Source: Chlamydia trachomatis (GTDB lineage Bacteria > Chlamydiota > Chlamydiia > Chlamydiales > Rhabdochlamydiaceae). Taken from it: a stretch of 59,312 nucleotides of DNA. Of the stretch, positions 1-9,697 are shown piece by piece; position 1 is the stretch's first letter; each line of letters opens with the position of its first letter. The stretch covers positions 1-59,312 of the forward strand of contig CAMDHO010000009.1 in assembly GCA_945898205.1 (NCBI GenBank), written 5' to 3'. The position numbers were made by a program, and so were the translations under genes. The notes under the pieces were generated by a model. The model saw only the letters and a program-made list of their open reading frames with translations, made no database searches and was not told the origin of the DNA.

Positions 1-434
1 TCACAGAGAGTAAAAACAAGCTCTGCCCCAAATCTTAGAAGCCGATCTTTATGAGTGACAATAAGTCTTTTAATTTTCTTTCCTAAGATAGCATCTAAAA
101 GATTTTTTAGTCCCTTTTTTTTATAATTCATTCCAGACCCTAAATCGGATATGACTTCCTAGTTCCATCCGCGGGCAGCACAATAAATAGAAAGAACCTC
201 TTTCTGTCTTTGTAGATCTTCCTTTTGATCATGGCTTGAAACTCTTGCATAGGCATATGTGAGTGTCGATTCTTTCGACGACACCCCAAGTAGACGATCT
301 AGGTCGTAATAACGAGTGCCCCCTTCTGTTTTTTTATCAGGCAAAAGCTGGCCTGATCGCTCCCATCTGCGGAGCGTTTGAACTGTCACACCAAGGATTT
401 TAGAGGCTTCGCCAACTTTAATTAATCTATTCAT
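1..434 (-). pseudogene. tnpA: IS607-family TnpA serine recombinase, amber-interrupted and cut by the window edge
   Basis: The start is at 434. Residues 4-50 form a MerR-type helix-turn-helix (GEASKILGVTVQTLRRWERSG), and a resolvase catalytic domain follows (YARVSSHDQKEDLQRQ), with the Ser of RVSS as the expected nucleophile. After ...AARGWN the frame meets TAG at 159-161. It then continues in the same frame with typical IS607 sequence (EVISDLGSGMNYKKKGL, then THKDRLLRFGAELVF) to the window edge. The only lesion visible is one TAG. This recombinase family moves IS607 elements together with TnpB, and a TnpB lies at 46.3-47.2 kb, though not adjacent. The family call is firm. Whether the product is dead or made by readthrough cannot be told from sequence. 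Confidence 0.85.
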
Positions 435-509
435 TTAAATAGACACCATGATAAATGATGACATTTTTGCAAGCAGTTAAAAGCCCCTTGCTTTTTAGAG
501 GAAAGTAAT

Positions 510-527
510 CCTTGAATGCATTCAAGG
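510..527. repeat. Perfect 18-bp palindrome upstream of tnpA
   Basis: CCTTGAATGCATTCAAGG reads the same on both strands. It lies about 75 bases upstream of the tnpA start, inside what is probably the left end of the IS607 element. It could be a recombinase binding site or an operator. No function can be assigned from one copy. Confidence 0.5.
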
Positions 528-668
528 CAAGTGCCAGAGCAAAGTTCTCCTTATGCAATTTCAATTGTAGTTTTTTAATAAATTGCTTTTTATATGCGTT
601 TAGTTTTAAACGGGTATTTAGATGCAAAATTATTTAATTTCTTAAAATCTTAAGAAGATTGGCTATAT

Positions 669-1859
669 ATGAATCAATTAAAAATCCCACCTCTTTGGAT
701 TTTACTTCTTTTGGTATCTTTTCCGTCCATTGCGGCGGTATTATTTACTCCAGCTTTACCCGAAATTGCGCAGAAATTACAAATTAGCAATTCCCAAGCT
801 GAATTTACAATTACGATATTTCTTATAGGATATGCAATAGGCAATCTTCCCTATGGGCCTATTTCTAATCGATATGGAAGAAAATTGGCCGTTTATATAG
901 GGATTATACTTGCACTTATCGGAGCTATTCTAATTGTAGTTGTAAATTATATTCCAATCTTTTGGCTTTTTATTTTAGGACGATTTCTCATGGCTCTTGG
1001 AAGCTCGGCAGGGTTAACTATTGCTTTTGCGATTTTAGGAGACACTCATCAAAAAGAAGCTCTGACCAAAAAAATCACTTACTTTATGCTCGTTTTTGCA
1101 ATAGGGCCGGGTCTTGCTGTTGCGTTAGGGGGTATTTTGACAACCCAATTTGGATGGGCTAGCTGTTTTTATTTTCTAATTGCCTACAGCTTATTTTTAC
1201 TTGTGGTAACTAAATTTCTTCCAGAAACAAATAAAGAAATAGATGAAAAAGCATTGACTATTAGCAAAATAAAATCTGGATATTTGGCAAAGATAAAAAA
1301 TAAGAGACTGATTACTTCAGCTTTATTGATGGGGTGTGGAGCTTCTTTCATCTATTTATTTGCATCAGAAGCTCCATTTATAGGAATCAATCGAATCGGA
1401 TTAACGCCAACTTCCTACGGGCTTTTAAATTTTATTCCTCCAATTGGGATGATTCTTGGATCTTTATTTGCAAACTTTCTTGCAGGGAAAAAAGATCCTC
1501 TTTTTGTAATTTTACTCGGAGTTTTCATTTCTTTTTTTGCTTCTCTTATTATGTTAACTCTATTTTTATTAGATTATGTAAATATAACGTCGCTATTCCT
1601 TCCTATGCCTTTTATCTACATAGGAATTTCGTTAGTCTTTTCGAATGCTTCGTCGATTGCGCTGACTCATTCGAAAAACAAGTCTAATGGGTCAGCAATG
1701 ATGAATTTTATTAATATAGCAACTTGTGTAACGATTCTTTCTGCAGTAGAGTCAATCGCTACGCATCAAATTTTTTTAATGCCTCTTGTTTTTTCTTTTG
1801 TAGCGCTCTTAATGATGTTTTTTAAAAAAAGACTCTCGCTTTTATTAAGCAATGTTTAA
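669..1859 (+). CDS. MFS drug-efflux transporter, Bcr/CflA type
   Basis: A 396-residue integral inner-membrane protein with about 12 hydrophobic segments. The loop after helix 2 carries the major facilitator signature (GPISNRYGRKL, about residues 63-73). The N-terminal LFTPALPEIAQ before a loop and the overall length match the Bcr/CflA drug:proton antiporters, which export drugs such as bicyclomycin, chloramphenicol or sulfonamides using the proton gradient. The substrate cannot be predicted. The gene stands alone between IS607 debris and a convergent gene. No terminator hairpin is obvious in the 53 bases after the stop (TAA). Confidence 0.8.
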   Translation: MNQLKIPPLWILLLLVSFPSIAAVLFTPALPEIAQKLQISNSQAEFTITIFLIGYAIGNLPYGPISNRYGRKLAVYIGIILALIGAILIVVVNYIPIFWLFILGRFLMALGSSAGLTIAFAILGDTHQKEALTKKITYFMLVFAIGPGLAVALGGILTTQFGWASCFYFLIAYSLFLLVVTKFLPETNKEIDEKALTISKIKSGYLAKIKNKRLITSALLMGCGASFIYLFASEAPFIGINRIGLTPTSYGLLNFIPPIGMILGSLFANFLAGKKDPLFVILLGVFISFFASLIMLTLFLLDYVNITSLFLPMPFIYIGISLVFSNASSIALTHSKNKSNGSAMMNFINIATCVTILSAVESIATHQIFLMPLVFSFVALLMMFFKKRLSLLLSNV

Positions 1860-1912
1860 ATATTTGGCTGATTCAAATGTGTATTTCATAAGAGTTAGTA
1901 TCCAGACAGTTT

Positions 1913-3598
1913 TTAAGATGGTTGAACTTTTTTGACTTGTTTGCAGATTTCAAGCATTTCTAGTGGAGTCAGAGGTTTATATAAATTAAGATTTTTTGAT
2001 GTACAACTTGTCCAAGTTTTGAGGGTTCTTCCTCTATCTGCTTTACTACATTCGTATCTGTACCATAAAGGATACATAATATTCCAAATTTCCGGAGAAA
2101 TAGCTCTTGTAAAAGCAAATTGCTCGCGAATTATTTGAGAACGTTTGTAGCTTAGAGCGATATTTACAATGCATCCTAAGAGGATAGCCCCTAAAAATGC
2201 CAGATTAAGTCCAGGAACGAAAAGTGCGGTTGTTATCAAAACAGCAGAAGCAATAGTCATCACTAGATTAGCTATACTTAACATTTTGGCTTTTTTAGGA
2301 ACTATAGAATCTGGGCATTGAAAATCTTTATAAACCTGATAAGCAGCGGATATTACAGAGGCTCCAATGAAGATAGGGGATAGATAGGTGAGAACTGTTG
2401 CTGCAGTTTGCAATGAAGGGGTCGCTAAAGCCAAGAAGCCAAGAAGCTTGGCTGCTACAGCAGCTGTTATACCTACGACGGCAGTTGTTGTAAGAGCTGT
2501 TTGAATGCGATCTCTAGGGAGATTCTTTTCCCAATTAGCCAGAATTTCTGTTTTGGATTCGTTGAGAGTTTTACTCGGAATTTTATCTAAAAGATAGTCG
2601 ATAAAATCAATAAATATAGGGTTAGCATACAGAGTTTCTTCTGATATTTTTAGAAGCTGCTCTTTTTTTGAATATTTTTGATAATATGTCTCGAGCATTT
2701 GAGCTGTTTTTGGGTCTGTCTCCGCTTTTTGTATCCAATGTTGTAATGCAAGTACATCAGGTACAACATCTACGATATGTGATTTTGTATGCATATAAGT
2801 AGCGGCAGCAACAAGAGGTACAAACCCAGTCCAAAAGGCTGCCGTTGAAATAGCGATATCTTGTGCTGGAAGACCTGTTACAGCGCTCATTTGTAAGGCG
2901 AAATTGGCGAAATCATGGCCATTTTCCGCAGCTTTTTCCATTTGATTATGATTCATCATAGCGGCGCTAATTGGATAGGTAGCGGCTGTCATATTATTGA
3001 GAAGTCCAAAAGTAACCATCGTATTTCCCAATATAGGAGAACGTTTTCTTAACTGCATTCCCCCAGTTACAGCAAGTGTATCAACTGCAAGACCTGGAAG
3101 TGAACCGGCAACCGAAATCCAGGCAGATTGCCCTTCTGCTCCCATTTTTTGACCTATCTCATTCGGGCTGTCGGAAGAGCTGTGAAAAGTTGTTCCTCCA
3201 CTTGGAGAAAAGAGCCATTGATAAAAATTGATAAAACCTTCTTTAAAGGAACCAGAATTTGTCATTTTATCGAAATTATCCCATGCGGGTATTTGATATG
3301 TAGGATGAGTTGATGCAGAAGTTAGCTCACATCCTAAAAGTCCGTGCCCAACTACCTCATGTAATCCCGTAGCAGCTCCGGTAGTTTCTGCTAAAATAGA
3401 GGTGGTTATTCCTGCACCGATTCCTGTAATTGTTTTTAGGCCCCAATTCAAAGTCGGAGATCCATCTTTATAAGTGCAAAATGCAGAAACTTTAGCATTG
3501 CGAAACATTTCTGGAATTTTAGAGGAAACTAAAGTTTTATGTGATTCAATTTCTAAATGCGTTGATGAGCTTTTAGTTTCGTTAGTAATGTTTTGCAT
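1913..3598 (-). CDS. Large membrane protein with an HExxxH motif, function unknown
   Basis: A 561-residue protein with no family recognised. The N-terminal 45 residues are hydrophilic and Ser/Thr rich. Next comes a hydrophobic stretch with TGLHEVVGHGLLG at about residues 77-89. It looks metalloprotease-like but is HExxxH, one residue longer than the HExxH zinc motif. Further hydrophobic segments lie around residues 190-215, 250-275 and 365-485, and the rest is helical and charged. The C-terminal 70 residues are soluble and Trp/Tyr rich. The gene is convergent with the upstream MFS and divergent from proB. Multiple membrane spans make an inclusion-membrane or envelope role possible, but this is a guess. 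Confidence 0.6.
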   Translation of the reverse strand: MQNITNETKSSSTHLEIESHKTLVSSKIPEMFRNAKVSAFCTYKDGSPTLNWGLKTITGIGAGITTSILAETTGAATGLHEVVGHGLLGCELTSASTHPTYQIPAWDNFDKMTNSGSFKEGFINFYQWLFSPSGGTTFHSSSDSPNEIGQKMGAEGQSAWISVAGSLPGLAVDTLAVTGGMQLRKRSPILGNTMVTFGLLNNMTAATYPISAAMMNHNQMEKAAENGHDFANFALQMSAVTGLPAQDIAISTAAFWTGFVPLVAAATYMHTKSHIVDVVPDVLALQHWIQKAETDPKTAQMLETYYQKYSKKEQLLKISEETLYANPIFIDFIDYLLDKIPSKTLNESKTEILANWEKNLPRDRIQTALTTTAVVGITAAVAAKLLGFLALATPSLQTAATVLTYLSPIFIGASVISAAYQVYKDFQCPDSIVPKKAKMLSIANLVMTIASAVLITTALFVPGLNLAFLGAILLGCIVNIALSYKRSQIIREQFAFTRAISPEIWNIMYPLWYRYECSKADRGRTLKTWTSCTSKNLNLYKPLTPLEMLEICKQVKKVQPS

Positions 3599-3793
3599 TT
3601 ATATTGTTCCATGATATAGTTGCGTATTATTATATCTAGATATTAACTTAATTGATACGAGAACTAATTAGTTTGTTGATTTGTTCGACTTGTACTAATA
3701 AATCAAATTTTAATGCAGCTGTTTTGTGTGAAGCTTGTTTGTGAAAACAGAAACGTCATGGTTTTTTAGATAATTTATTTGTGCAAATTTAAA

Positions 3794-3821
3794 TTACACT
3801 TAAGATATGCTAGTCTATAAA
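3794..3821 (+). promoter_or_regulatory. Candidate sigma-70-type promoter of proBA
   Basis: TTACAC at 3794-3799 and TATAAA at 3816-3821 are separated by 16 bases and lie just upstream of the proB start at 3842. The match to the -35/-10 consensus is good, but the 5' leader would be only about 15 bases long. Confidence 0.4.
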
Positions 3822-3841
3822 GAAAAATTGGAATCTAGTCT

Positions 3842-4969
3842 ATGAAAGCGATGCATAAAATAGTGGTTAAAGTAGGAACTAGTAGTTTAACGCAGGGAGA
3901 TAAAAAGTTGTCTCGTCGTTATATGTTAGGGCTTGTTCAGCAGTTAGCGCATTTACAAAATCAAGGGATAGAGGTAGTTCTTGTTAGTTCCGGTGCTATT
4001 GCTGCGGGAAGAGAACTTTTAAATTTTCCGAAAATAGATAGATCGTTACCCTCCAAACAAATGTTTTCCTCTATTGGACAGGTGAAATTAATGCAGACTT
4101 GGTCAGACTTGTTTTCCTTATTTGATCTTCATGTAGGTCAGGTTCTTCTGACAATAGAAGATTTCTCTAACCGCAAGCGATATCTTAATGCTAGGGATAC
4201 ATTACATTGTTTATTGAAGCATCAGGTCATTCCGATTATTAATGAAAATGATACCGTTGCTACAAAAGAAATACGTGTTGGAGATAATGACAATTTAGCA
4301 GCTCTGGTGGCAAATTTAATTGAAGCAGATGCAGTTATTCTATTAACAGATCAAGAGGGACTTTTTACTGCGGATCCTCGATTAAATAGTGAGGCTAAGC
4401 TAATTCCTATTGTAAAGCATATTGATGGATCAATTTTTGCTTTAGCAGGAGGTTCGTCTACAGCTTTTGGAACAGGGGGAATGACTACAAAAATTGAAGC
4501 TGCTCAGATAGCCTCTCGTTCCGGTACTCGCACAATTATTGCCCCCGCTTCCCGCCCTAATGTTTTAATAGATATTGCTTTAGGAAAACAAATAGGAACG
4601 ACATTTTTAGCAGAAATAACTAGTCGTGAAAGTCGAAAACGTTGGCTATTATCAGAAAAAAAGAAAGGGATGATTCATGTAGATGCGGGGGCTGCTTTGA
4701 AAATTATGGATCATGGAGCTAGTCTACTATCTTCAGGAATTAGTAAGACAACGCAATCATATGATCGAGGGGCTACCGTAGAAGTCATAGCGCCGACTGG
4801 AGTTGCTATTGCAGTGGGCATTACTAATTATAGCAGTCAAGATGTGGCTCAGTTAATCGGAAAGCAATCTGAATGCATAGAAGAGATTTTGGGCTACAGT
4901 TACGGCTCAGAAATAATCCATCGTACAAATATGACCAGAATCAATAGTAGTAAGGAATTAACAGAATGA
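3842..4969 (+). CDS. proB: Glutamate 5-kinase
   Basis: Catalyses ATP-dependent phosphorylation of glutamate to gamma-glutamyl phosphate, the first step of proline synthesis, in the cytosol. The amino-acid-kinase domain spans about residues 6-255: KVGTSS near residue 10, VSSGAIAAG near 49, NENDTVAT near 140, and the FGTGGMTTK substrate loop near 215. A PUA domain follows (about 275-360, from GMIHVDAGA). The 375 residues match full-length bacterial ProB. A second possible ATG lies three codons downstream. The stop overlaps the proA start (ATGA), so the two are cotranslated. Making proline itself is notable for a host-dependent bacterium. No proC is in the window. Confidence 0.95.
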   Translation: MKAMHKIVVKVGTSSLTQGDKKLSRRYMLGLVQQLAHLQNQGIEVVLVSSGAIAAGRELLNFPKIDRSLPSKQMFSSIGQVKLMQTWSDLFSLFDLHVGQVLLTIEDFSNRKRYLNARDTLHCLLKHQVIPIINENDTVATKEIRVGDNDNLAALVANLIEADAVILLTDQEGLFTADPRLNSEAKLIPIVKHIDGSIFALAGGSSTAFGTGGMTTKIEAAQIASRSGTRTIIAPASRPNVLIDIALGKQIGTTFLAEITSRESRKRWLLSEKKKGMIHVDAGAALKIMDHGASLLSSGISKTTQSYDRGATVEVIAPTGVAIAVGITNYSSQDVAQLIGKQSECIEEILGYSYGSEIIHRTNMTRINSSKELTE

Positions 4970-6228
4970 ATGCGGATACTGATTTAAAAAAAATGGCAAG
5001 GACGAGTAAATCTCTAACATTTGCAATGGCAGCAGCCTCGAGTGATCAAAAGAATAATGCACTAGGGTCTATAATTGAGAACTTGAAACAAAATCAAGCC
5101 CTTATTCTTCAAGCTAATGATCAAGATATAGCTCTAGCAAAAGTAAATGACCTTAGTGAAGCATTGTTAGAGAGGCTATCCTTAAAGAATAAATTAGAGG
5201 GCATTATTCATGACATTGAACAAATTATTGACCTGCCAGATCCTATTTGGAAAAAAACTGATGAGAAAAGATTACCTAATCAGCTTCTTTTAGCAAAATA
5301 TCGAACTCCCATTGGTGTAGTTGGAATAATCTATGAATCACGGCCAAATGTCACAATTGATGTTAGTGCATTATCGATTAAATCAGGAAACTGTGCAATT
5401 TTACGAGGAGGATCAGAAACTCTTCGTACGAATCGAGCTTTGCTTGAAATCATTCAAAAATCTTTAGGGTCAGCCGGACTTCCCCCTTGTGCTATTCAGT
5501 TAATTACGAGTTCAGACCGTCTTCAAGTCAAAGAGTTAATTCAGCTTCATGAGTTTATAGATTTAATTATTCCTCGAGGCAGTGCATCTTTACAAGATTT
5601 TTGCCGTCAAAATAGTATGATTCCTGTGATTACAGGAGGTGTTGGGGTTTGTCATTTATTTGTAGATGAATCAGCTGATTTAGAGCGTAGTTTAAAAGTG
5701 ATTTTAAATGCCAAAATACAAAGACCTACCGTCTGTAATGCTTTGGATACGCTGTTAGTTCATTCAGCCATTGCCCGTATATTCATTCCTAAAGTAATAG
5801 AGGCACTTGCTAGTAAAAAGGTAATTTTTAAATTAGATCAAAAGGCTTGGGGGTTAGTTCAAAATCCTTTATGTAAGCTTGCCGTAGAGGGGGATTGGGA
5901 TACGGAATGGCTAAGTCTTGTTTTAGGGGTAAAGCTAGTAGAGGATTTAAATGAAGCGATTGACCATATTCATTTACATAGTACAGGACACAGTGATGGT
6001 ATTTTAACCGAAAATCAACAACATGCAGAACTATTTATAAAAGTAATTGATTCAGCAGCGGTATATGTAAATGCTTCAACGAGGTTTACAGATGGTGGGC
6101 AATTTGGTTTGGGTGCCGAAGTAGCTATTAGTACTCAAAAACTACACGCTAGGGGTCCCATGGGATTAGAAGAGCTAACTTCTTATAAATGGGTTGTTAT
6201 AGGAGATTATCAAGTTAGAGATTCTTGA
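4966..6228 (+). CDS. proA: Gamma-glutamyl phosphate reductase
   Basis: NADPH-dependent reduction of gamma-glutamyl phosphate to glutamate-5-semialdehyde, which cyclises and is reduced by ProC to proline. The 420-residue length is standard. Visible family motifs are YESRPNVTIDVSAL (about 122-135), RGGSE, IPRGSASL and the catalytic Cys257 in RPTVCNALDTLLVH. The C-terminal STRFTDGGQFGLGAEVAIST block is intact. It overlaps proB by four bases and is followed directly by a strong terminator, so proBA is a complete two-gene unit. Confidence 0.95.
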   Translation: MNADTDLKKMARTSKSLTFAMAAASSDQKNNALGSIIENLKQNQALILQANDQDIALAKVNDLSEALLERLSLKNKLEGIIHDIEQIIDLPDPIWKKTDEKRLPNQLLLAKYRTPIGVVGIIYESRPNVTIDVSALSIKSGNCAILRGGSETLRTNRALLEIIQKSLGSAGLPPCAIQLITSSDRLQVKELIQLHEFIDLIIPRGSASLQDFCRQNSMIPVITGGVGVCHLFVDESADLERSLKVILNAKIQRPTVCNALDTLLVHSAIARIFIPKVIEALASKKVIFKLDQKAWGLVQNPLCKLAVEGDWDTEWLSLVLGVKLVEDLNEAIDHIHLHSTGHSDGILTENQQHAELFIKVIDSAAVYVNASTRFTDGGQFGLGAEVAISTQKLHARGPMGLEELTSYKWVVIGDYQVRDS

Positions 6229-6240
6229 GATTGAAGAGAC

Positions 6241-6275
6241 TATGGCCTTCGTTTTCGAAGGCCATATTTTTTTTT
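6241..6275 (+). terminator. Rho-independent terminator of proBA
   Basis: The 11-bp stem TATGGCCTTCG / CGAAGGCCATA with a TTTT loop is followed by a run of nine T. It lies 13 bases after the proA stop. The reverse strand lacks a T run, so it serves the + strand only. Confidence 0.92.
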
Positions 6276-6284
6276 CTATAAAAG

Positions 6285-7898
6285 TTATAAGGTTAGATTG
6301 AAAGCCTCTTCATATTTGCCGGCTTCTATATATATTTGAATAAGCTCGGGATTGAATGCTTCGAATTCCAGGCCTAATGCATCCTCTTGCCCAGCGATAG
6401 ACTCTTTTTCTTTAGCTTGAATTAAAGATTGAATGAGAGATGCTTTAGTTTGATTGCTGGGGATCCTTCTAAAGAGATCTTTAGCCAGTTCGTGTGCTTT
6501 GTTTTGAATTAATGTATTAATGAGAGAAATTTGATCGTCAATTTCTAAAGATAAAGAAAAAGCAAGATTGTTTTGATTAGATTTAATGAATTCTAGGTAA
6601 ACAGGAGTTCGTTCTGTTGGAGAGGTAATTGTCTTAAGTAGGTTTTCTGCATAGATAAATTGAGAATGTGCGATGAACTGGCAGCAGACCCATTGTTTGA
6701 TAGAGTCATTTGTTGTTTTAGCAAGAATTAAAGAGGCATCAAATTGCTCTTGATTTATAAAAAAATAGATTATAGAACTTTTTATAAGGTCGGTGCATTC
6801 TTCTCTAGGAATTTTGGATTCTTTAAGAATTTCGGAAAAGTCGAGTTTTGCAAAAGCTATAGCTAAGCCAGTTAAGGGAGGCCCTTTAGATTCTAATAGT
6901 TTTGATGCTAAGTCAAATCTTTGCGTTTGAATGAGCTTATTTAGACATTTATGGTAGAGCTCGTCAGATATATTTCTATTTTGAGCCTTAAAAAAGTTGC
7001 AAAGATCCTCTCCATTATTTCTAGAGCATAAGATGTCAAAAACAACAAAAACACCTAATTCATTTCTCATCAATTCGTGCTCTGTAGGATTATACAGGTA
7101 GCTTGTGGATGTTGAATCAATAAAGGGAATAATCCCTTCATATCGGGCTTCTTTAATCCAATTAACAAAGATTGAATATGCATTTCTAAATCGAGCCAGT
7201 TCAGGCTCTTTTTGTATGAAAGAAAGAGCCTCAGGAAATTTTTTTTCAGATAAAAAAGTCATGAGTTGAGGGAATTTTTTTTCAGGATCGATTGTTCCTT
7301 CATTTTCAGGTTTTCCCAAAGAAAACAAGAGAGATCTTCTGTCTGTATCGGATGTAATAGTATCTAAAAGAGGGCTGTTGAGAATTTCTAGGATTTCTAG
7401 GTTTTTTGATCGCTCATTTATTTTATAAAGATAATGAACTAGCATGAGAAGCAGTTTAGGACTTTGGGGAGATACTCTATGTATAATTTCAGATAACCTT
7501 TGCTTTCTTAAAGAGTCGTTTGGGATTTCAAAAGCAATCCTAATTTCTTGGATATTACCAATGGCTTGCGTGTATTCAGGGGTGTCAAAGGTCGGTATAG
7601 TTGTTATATGTGGGGATAATAGATAAACTCTAATAATTAAAGAGAAAAGGTCTATATTGCTAAGGATTGAAGGAGGATGCATTAGCGCACTTCTAAAGAC
7701 ACTAGAGGATTTGAATTCCTCTAAAGGGGTTGCTATGGAGCTGCTTATTCTCGAGACCAAGGAATTGCTATCTGTTGTCGAATGAACTAGTCGATGAGGA
7801 GCTATTCTAAGATCCGATGAATCGGTGGGAATGTCTTGAGAGCATAAAATTTCCCAGCTGTTGCTAGAATTGAGAGCCTTACGTTGAGTAGCTTCCAT
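6285..7898 (-). CDS. Helical-repeat protein of unknown function
   Basis: A 537-residue protein with a strong Shine-Dalgarno sequence (AAAGGAG, eight bases before the ATG). It has no signal peptide or membrane span. From about residue 150 onward it is almost entirely amphipathic helix pairs with recurring patterns such as FDLASKLLESKG and FDASLILAKT, which suggests a TPR/Sel1-like or alpha-solenoid fold. The N-terminal 80 residues are Ser rich and probably disordered. That layout is common in secreted chlamydial proteins but not diagnostic. It has its own transcription unit, convergent with proBA and divergent from the outer-membrane protein. Confidence 0.6.
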   Translation of the reverse strand: MEATQRKALNSSNSWEILCSQDIPTDSSDLRIAPHRLVHSTTDSNSLVSRISSSIATPLEEFKSSSVFRSALMHPPSILSNIDLFSLIIRVYLLSPHITTIPTFDTPEYTQAIGNIQEIRIAFEIPNDSLRKQRLSEIIHRVSPQSPKLLLMLVHYLYKINERSKNLEILEILNSPLLDTITSDTDRRSLLFSLGKPENEGTIDPEKKFPQLMTFLSEKKFPEALSFIQKEPELARFRNAYSIFVNWIKEARYEGIIPFIDSTSTSYLYNPTEHELMRNELGVFVVFDILCSRNNGEDLCNFFKAQNRNISDELYHKCLNKLIQTQRFDLASKLLESKGPPLTGLAIAFAKLDFSEILKESKIPREECTDLIKSSIIYFFINQEQFDASLILAKTTNDSIKQWVCCQFIAHSQFIYAENLLKTITSPTERTPVYLEFIKSNQNNLAFSLSLEIDDQISLINTLIQNKAHELAKDLFRRIPSNQTKASLIQSLIQAKEKESIAGQEDALGLEFEAFNPELIQIYIEAGKYEEAFNLTL

Positions 7899-8164
7899 AT
7901 CAGTTTCTCCTTTAAGTTTTCTTAATGTAAAATTTTTTTAAATCTTATCATTTTGATTAAAAAAAAGCTCCTAGAATTTTTCTTAAGTGCCTGTGAGTAT
8001 TTCTTTTACTTAATTGTTTTTATGATTCCAACGGTCAATTATAAAACATCTGACTTTTCAGATTTGTATTTATGATATGGCTAAAAGTTAGTCATAAGTT
8101 GTAATGCTTTTTTAGGAATAAGGAAAAGTTTTTTAATATATGTATCTACATAAAAAATAATATA

Positions 8165-8193
8165 TTGAATTTTTCTTTATTCTTTTTTAGAGT
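8165..8193 (+). promoter_or_regulatory. Candidate promoter of the outer-membrane protein gene
   Basis: TTGAAT (8165-8170) and TAGAGT (8188-8193) are 17 bases apart. The leader after them holds a small TAGGAT/ATCCTA hairpin. The rest of 7899-8253 is AT-rich and shows no gene on either strand. Confidence 0.35.
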
Positions 8194-8253
8194 CCTATGC
8201 TAGGATGCAAATCCTACTATCGTTAGGATAATGTGTTACTACAGGAGAGAACT

Positions 8254-9393
8254 ATGAGAAAGAATGAATTGAAATGGGTTTCAGCTTTGATGGCAACTGT
8301 TTTTGTCCCTTTATTAGCTTATTCAGATCAACCCATGAATAATATGAATGCTTATCAACAATCAGCAGCGCAACAGCCAGGTTATGAGGCTGGAGAAATG
8401 GTTAGATCGGGACAAATGCCAGCTGGTTATAACCAAACTGCTTCTTATGTATGCGATAACAATTGGGATATATTTGTAACCGCAGACTATATTTATTGGG
8501 CGTGGAATCAAAGCACGTTACAACTGGGTACAATAACGACTCAATCTACAGGAACTTCAACAGATACAGTTTATACAAATGATGCGATTTTCCAAAGTCC
8601 TGGTTATACATCGGGATTCCAGACTGGTATGGGATTCAATATGAAGGGTATGGATAATTGGAGTATCTATTCTGAGTATACCTGGTATAAGAATACAGAT
8701 GATCAAGACTTTACTGGAACATCTGTTAATCCTATTGTTTTAAATTCATCCCAATTTAGAGCGGATAGTTTTACGTCAACGACTCATATAGAAGGAACTT
8801 TAACTTCTAAGGTTAAAATGGGATTTCAAGCTTTAGACTTCTTAGCTCAAAGACCTTTTTATTTTGGAAAAAAATTAACGGCTGCTTTTTCTACTGGGTT
8901 AAGAGCTCAATGGATTAGTCAAAAATATACTAAAACCTCTCCGTTACTTACTGATGTTAATACAGGCACTACACTAGATGATATTGAATCTATAGCTAAA
9001 CAGACAAGTTGGAGTTTAGGGCCTAAGTTTGCTTTAAACTCAAGCTGGTTGCTTGGATATGGCATCAAAATGCTTGGAAATATAGCTCAGAGTGCGTTAT
9101 ATACTAGTTATAATACATCAAATTCGTATAATTATATACGCTCGAATGGAACGTCTTCTTCAGATTCTTATCTAGGGTTGCAGAACTATGGAACAATAAG
9201 TCCTGTTACAGAGGCTTTTCTGGGGTTAGCCTGGGGATCATATTTCAGTAATGATAATTTCCACATAGATCTATCCATTGGTTATGATTTCAATATATAC
9301 TGGAATTACAACATGGCTTATACGGCATATAGTCAAACGGAAGGTAATATGTATTTACAAGGTATGAATGCCCAGCTACGTTTGGATTTCTAA
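8254..9393 (+). CDS. Pore-forming outer-membrane protein, Lpg1974/MOMP-like
   Basis: The start is set at 8254 because AGGAG (8243-8247) sits six bases upstream and a signal peptide follows at once (about residues 1-23, cleaved near LLAYS-DQ). The 379-residue mature part alternates aromatic and hydrophilic residues as in a beta barrel: DIFVTADYIYWAW near residue 76 is the typical first strand of the Lpg1974 pore-forming family found in Legionella and environmental chlamydiae. The protein ends in Phe (LRLDF), as outer-membrane porins do. It probably forms a nutrient pore and is likely abundant, given its own promoter and terminator. The exact paralogue group cannot be named. Confidence 0.75.
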   Translation: MRKNELKWVSALMATVFVPLLAYSDQPMNNMNAYQQSAAQQPGYEAGEMVRSGQMPAGYNQTASYVCDNNWDIFVTADYIYWAWNQSTLQLGTITTQSTGTSTDTVYTNDAIFQSPGYTSGFQTGMGFNMKGMDNWSIYSEYTWYKNTDDQDFTGTSVNPIVLNSSQFRADSFTSTTHIEGTLTSKVKMGFQALDFLAQRPFYFGKKLTAAFSTGLRAQWISQKYTKTSPLLTDVNTGTTLDDIESIAKQTSWSLGPKFALNSSWLLGYGIKMLGNIAQSALYTSYNTSNSYNYIRSNGTSSSDSYLGLQNYGTISPVTEAFLGLAWGSYFSNDNFHIDLSIGYDFNIYWNYNMAYTAYSQTEGNMYLQGMNAQLRLDF

Positions 9394-9410
9394 TATAAAA
9401 CGCATTTTAT

Positions 9411-9466
9411 AGACTGACACTTACTTCTAGATTCTCTAGAAATGAGTGTCAGTCTTATGTTTTTTA
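9411..9466 (+). terminator. Terminator of the outer-membrane protein gene
   Basis: AGACTGACACT (9411-9421) pairs with AGTGTCAGTCT (9445-9455), with an inner CTAGA/TCTAG pairing in the loop. TATGTTTTTT follows. The remaining bases up to 9697 contain no gene. Confidence 0.85.
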
Positions 9467-9697
9467 ACCGGTCTTATGTAATTCTTTATTTTACGATGTC
9501 TAGAAATTTTTTTGTCGTAAGGTTTTTTTCTTTTTCATTTAAATTGAATAACCTGTCTAGGCTGAAATTAGTCTTCTGTATTTTTACGTCTTGAATAAAA
9601 TGAACTTTTATGGCAATAATATTCGTGACATTTTATATTTATATGTAGAAGGTTGGAATTAATTTTTTAATTAAATTAAGCAGGGGATTTAGATGTT

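Noticed and set aside
77-89. HExxH metalloprotease call for the 1913-3598 product (residues 77-89)
   Set aside because: The motif has three residues between Glu and the second His, so the standard zinc signature is not met.
427-627. 66-codon minus-strand ORF overlapping the tnpA start
   Set aside because: No family, ends in TAG over the tnpA ATG, lies in the presumed IS left end with a palindrome inside. Likely non-coding.
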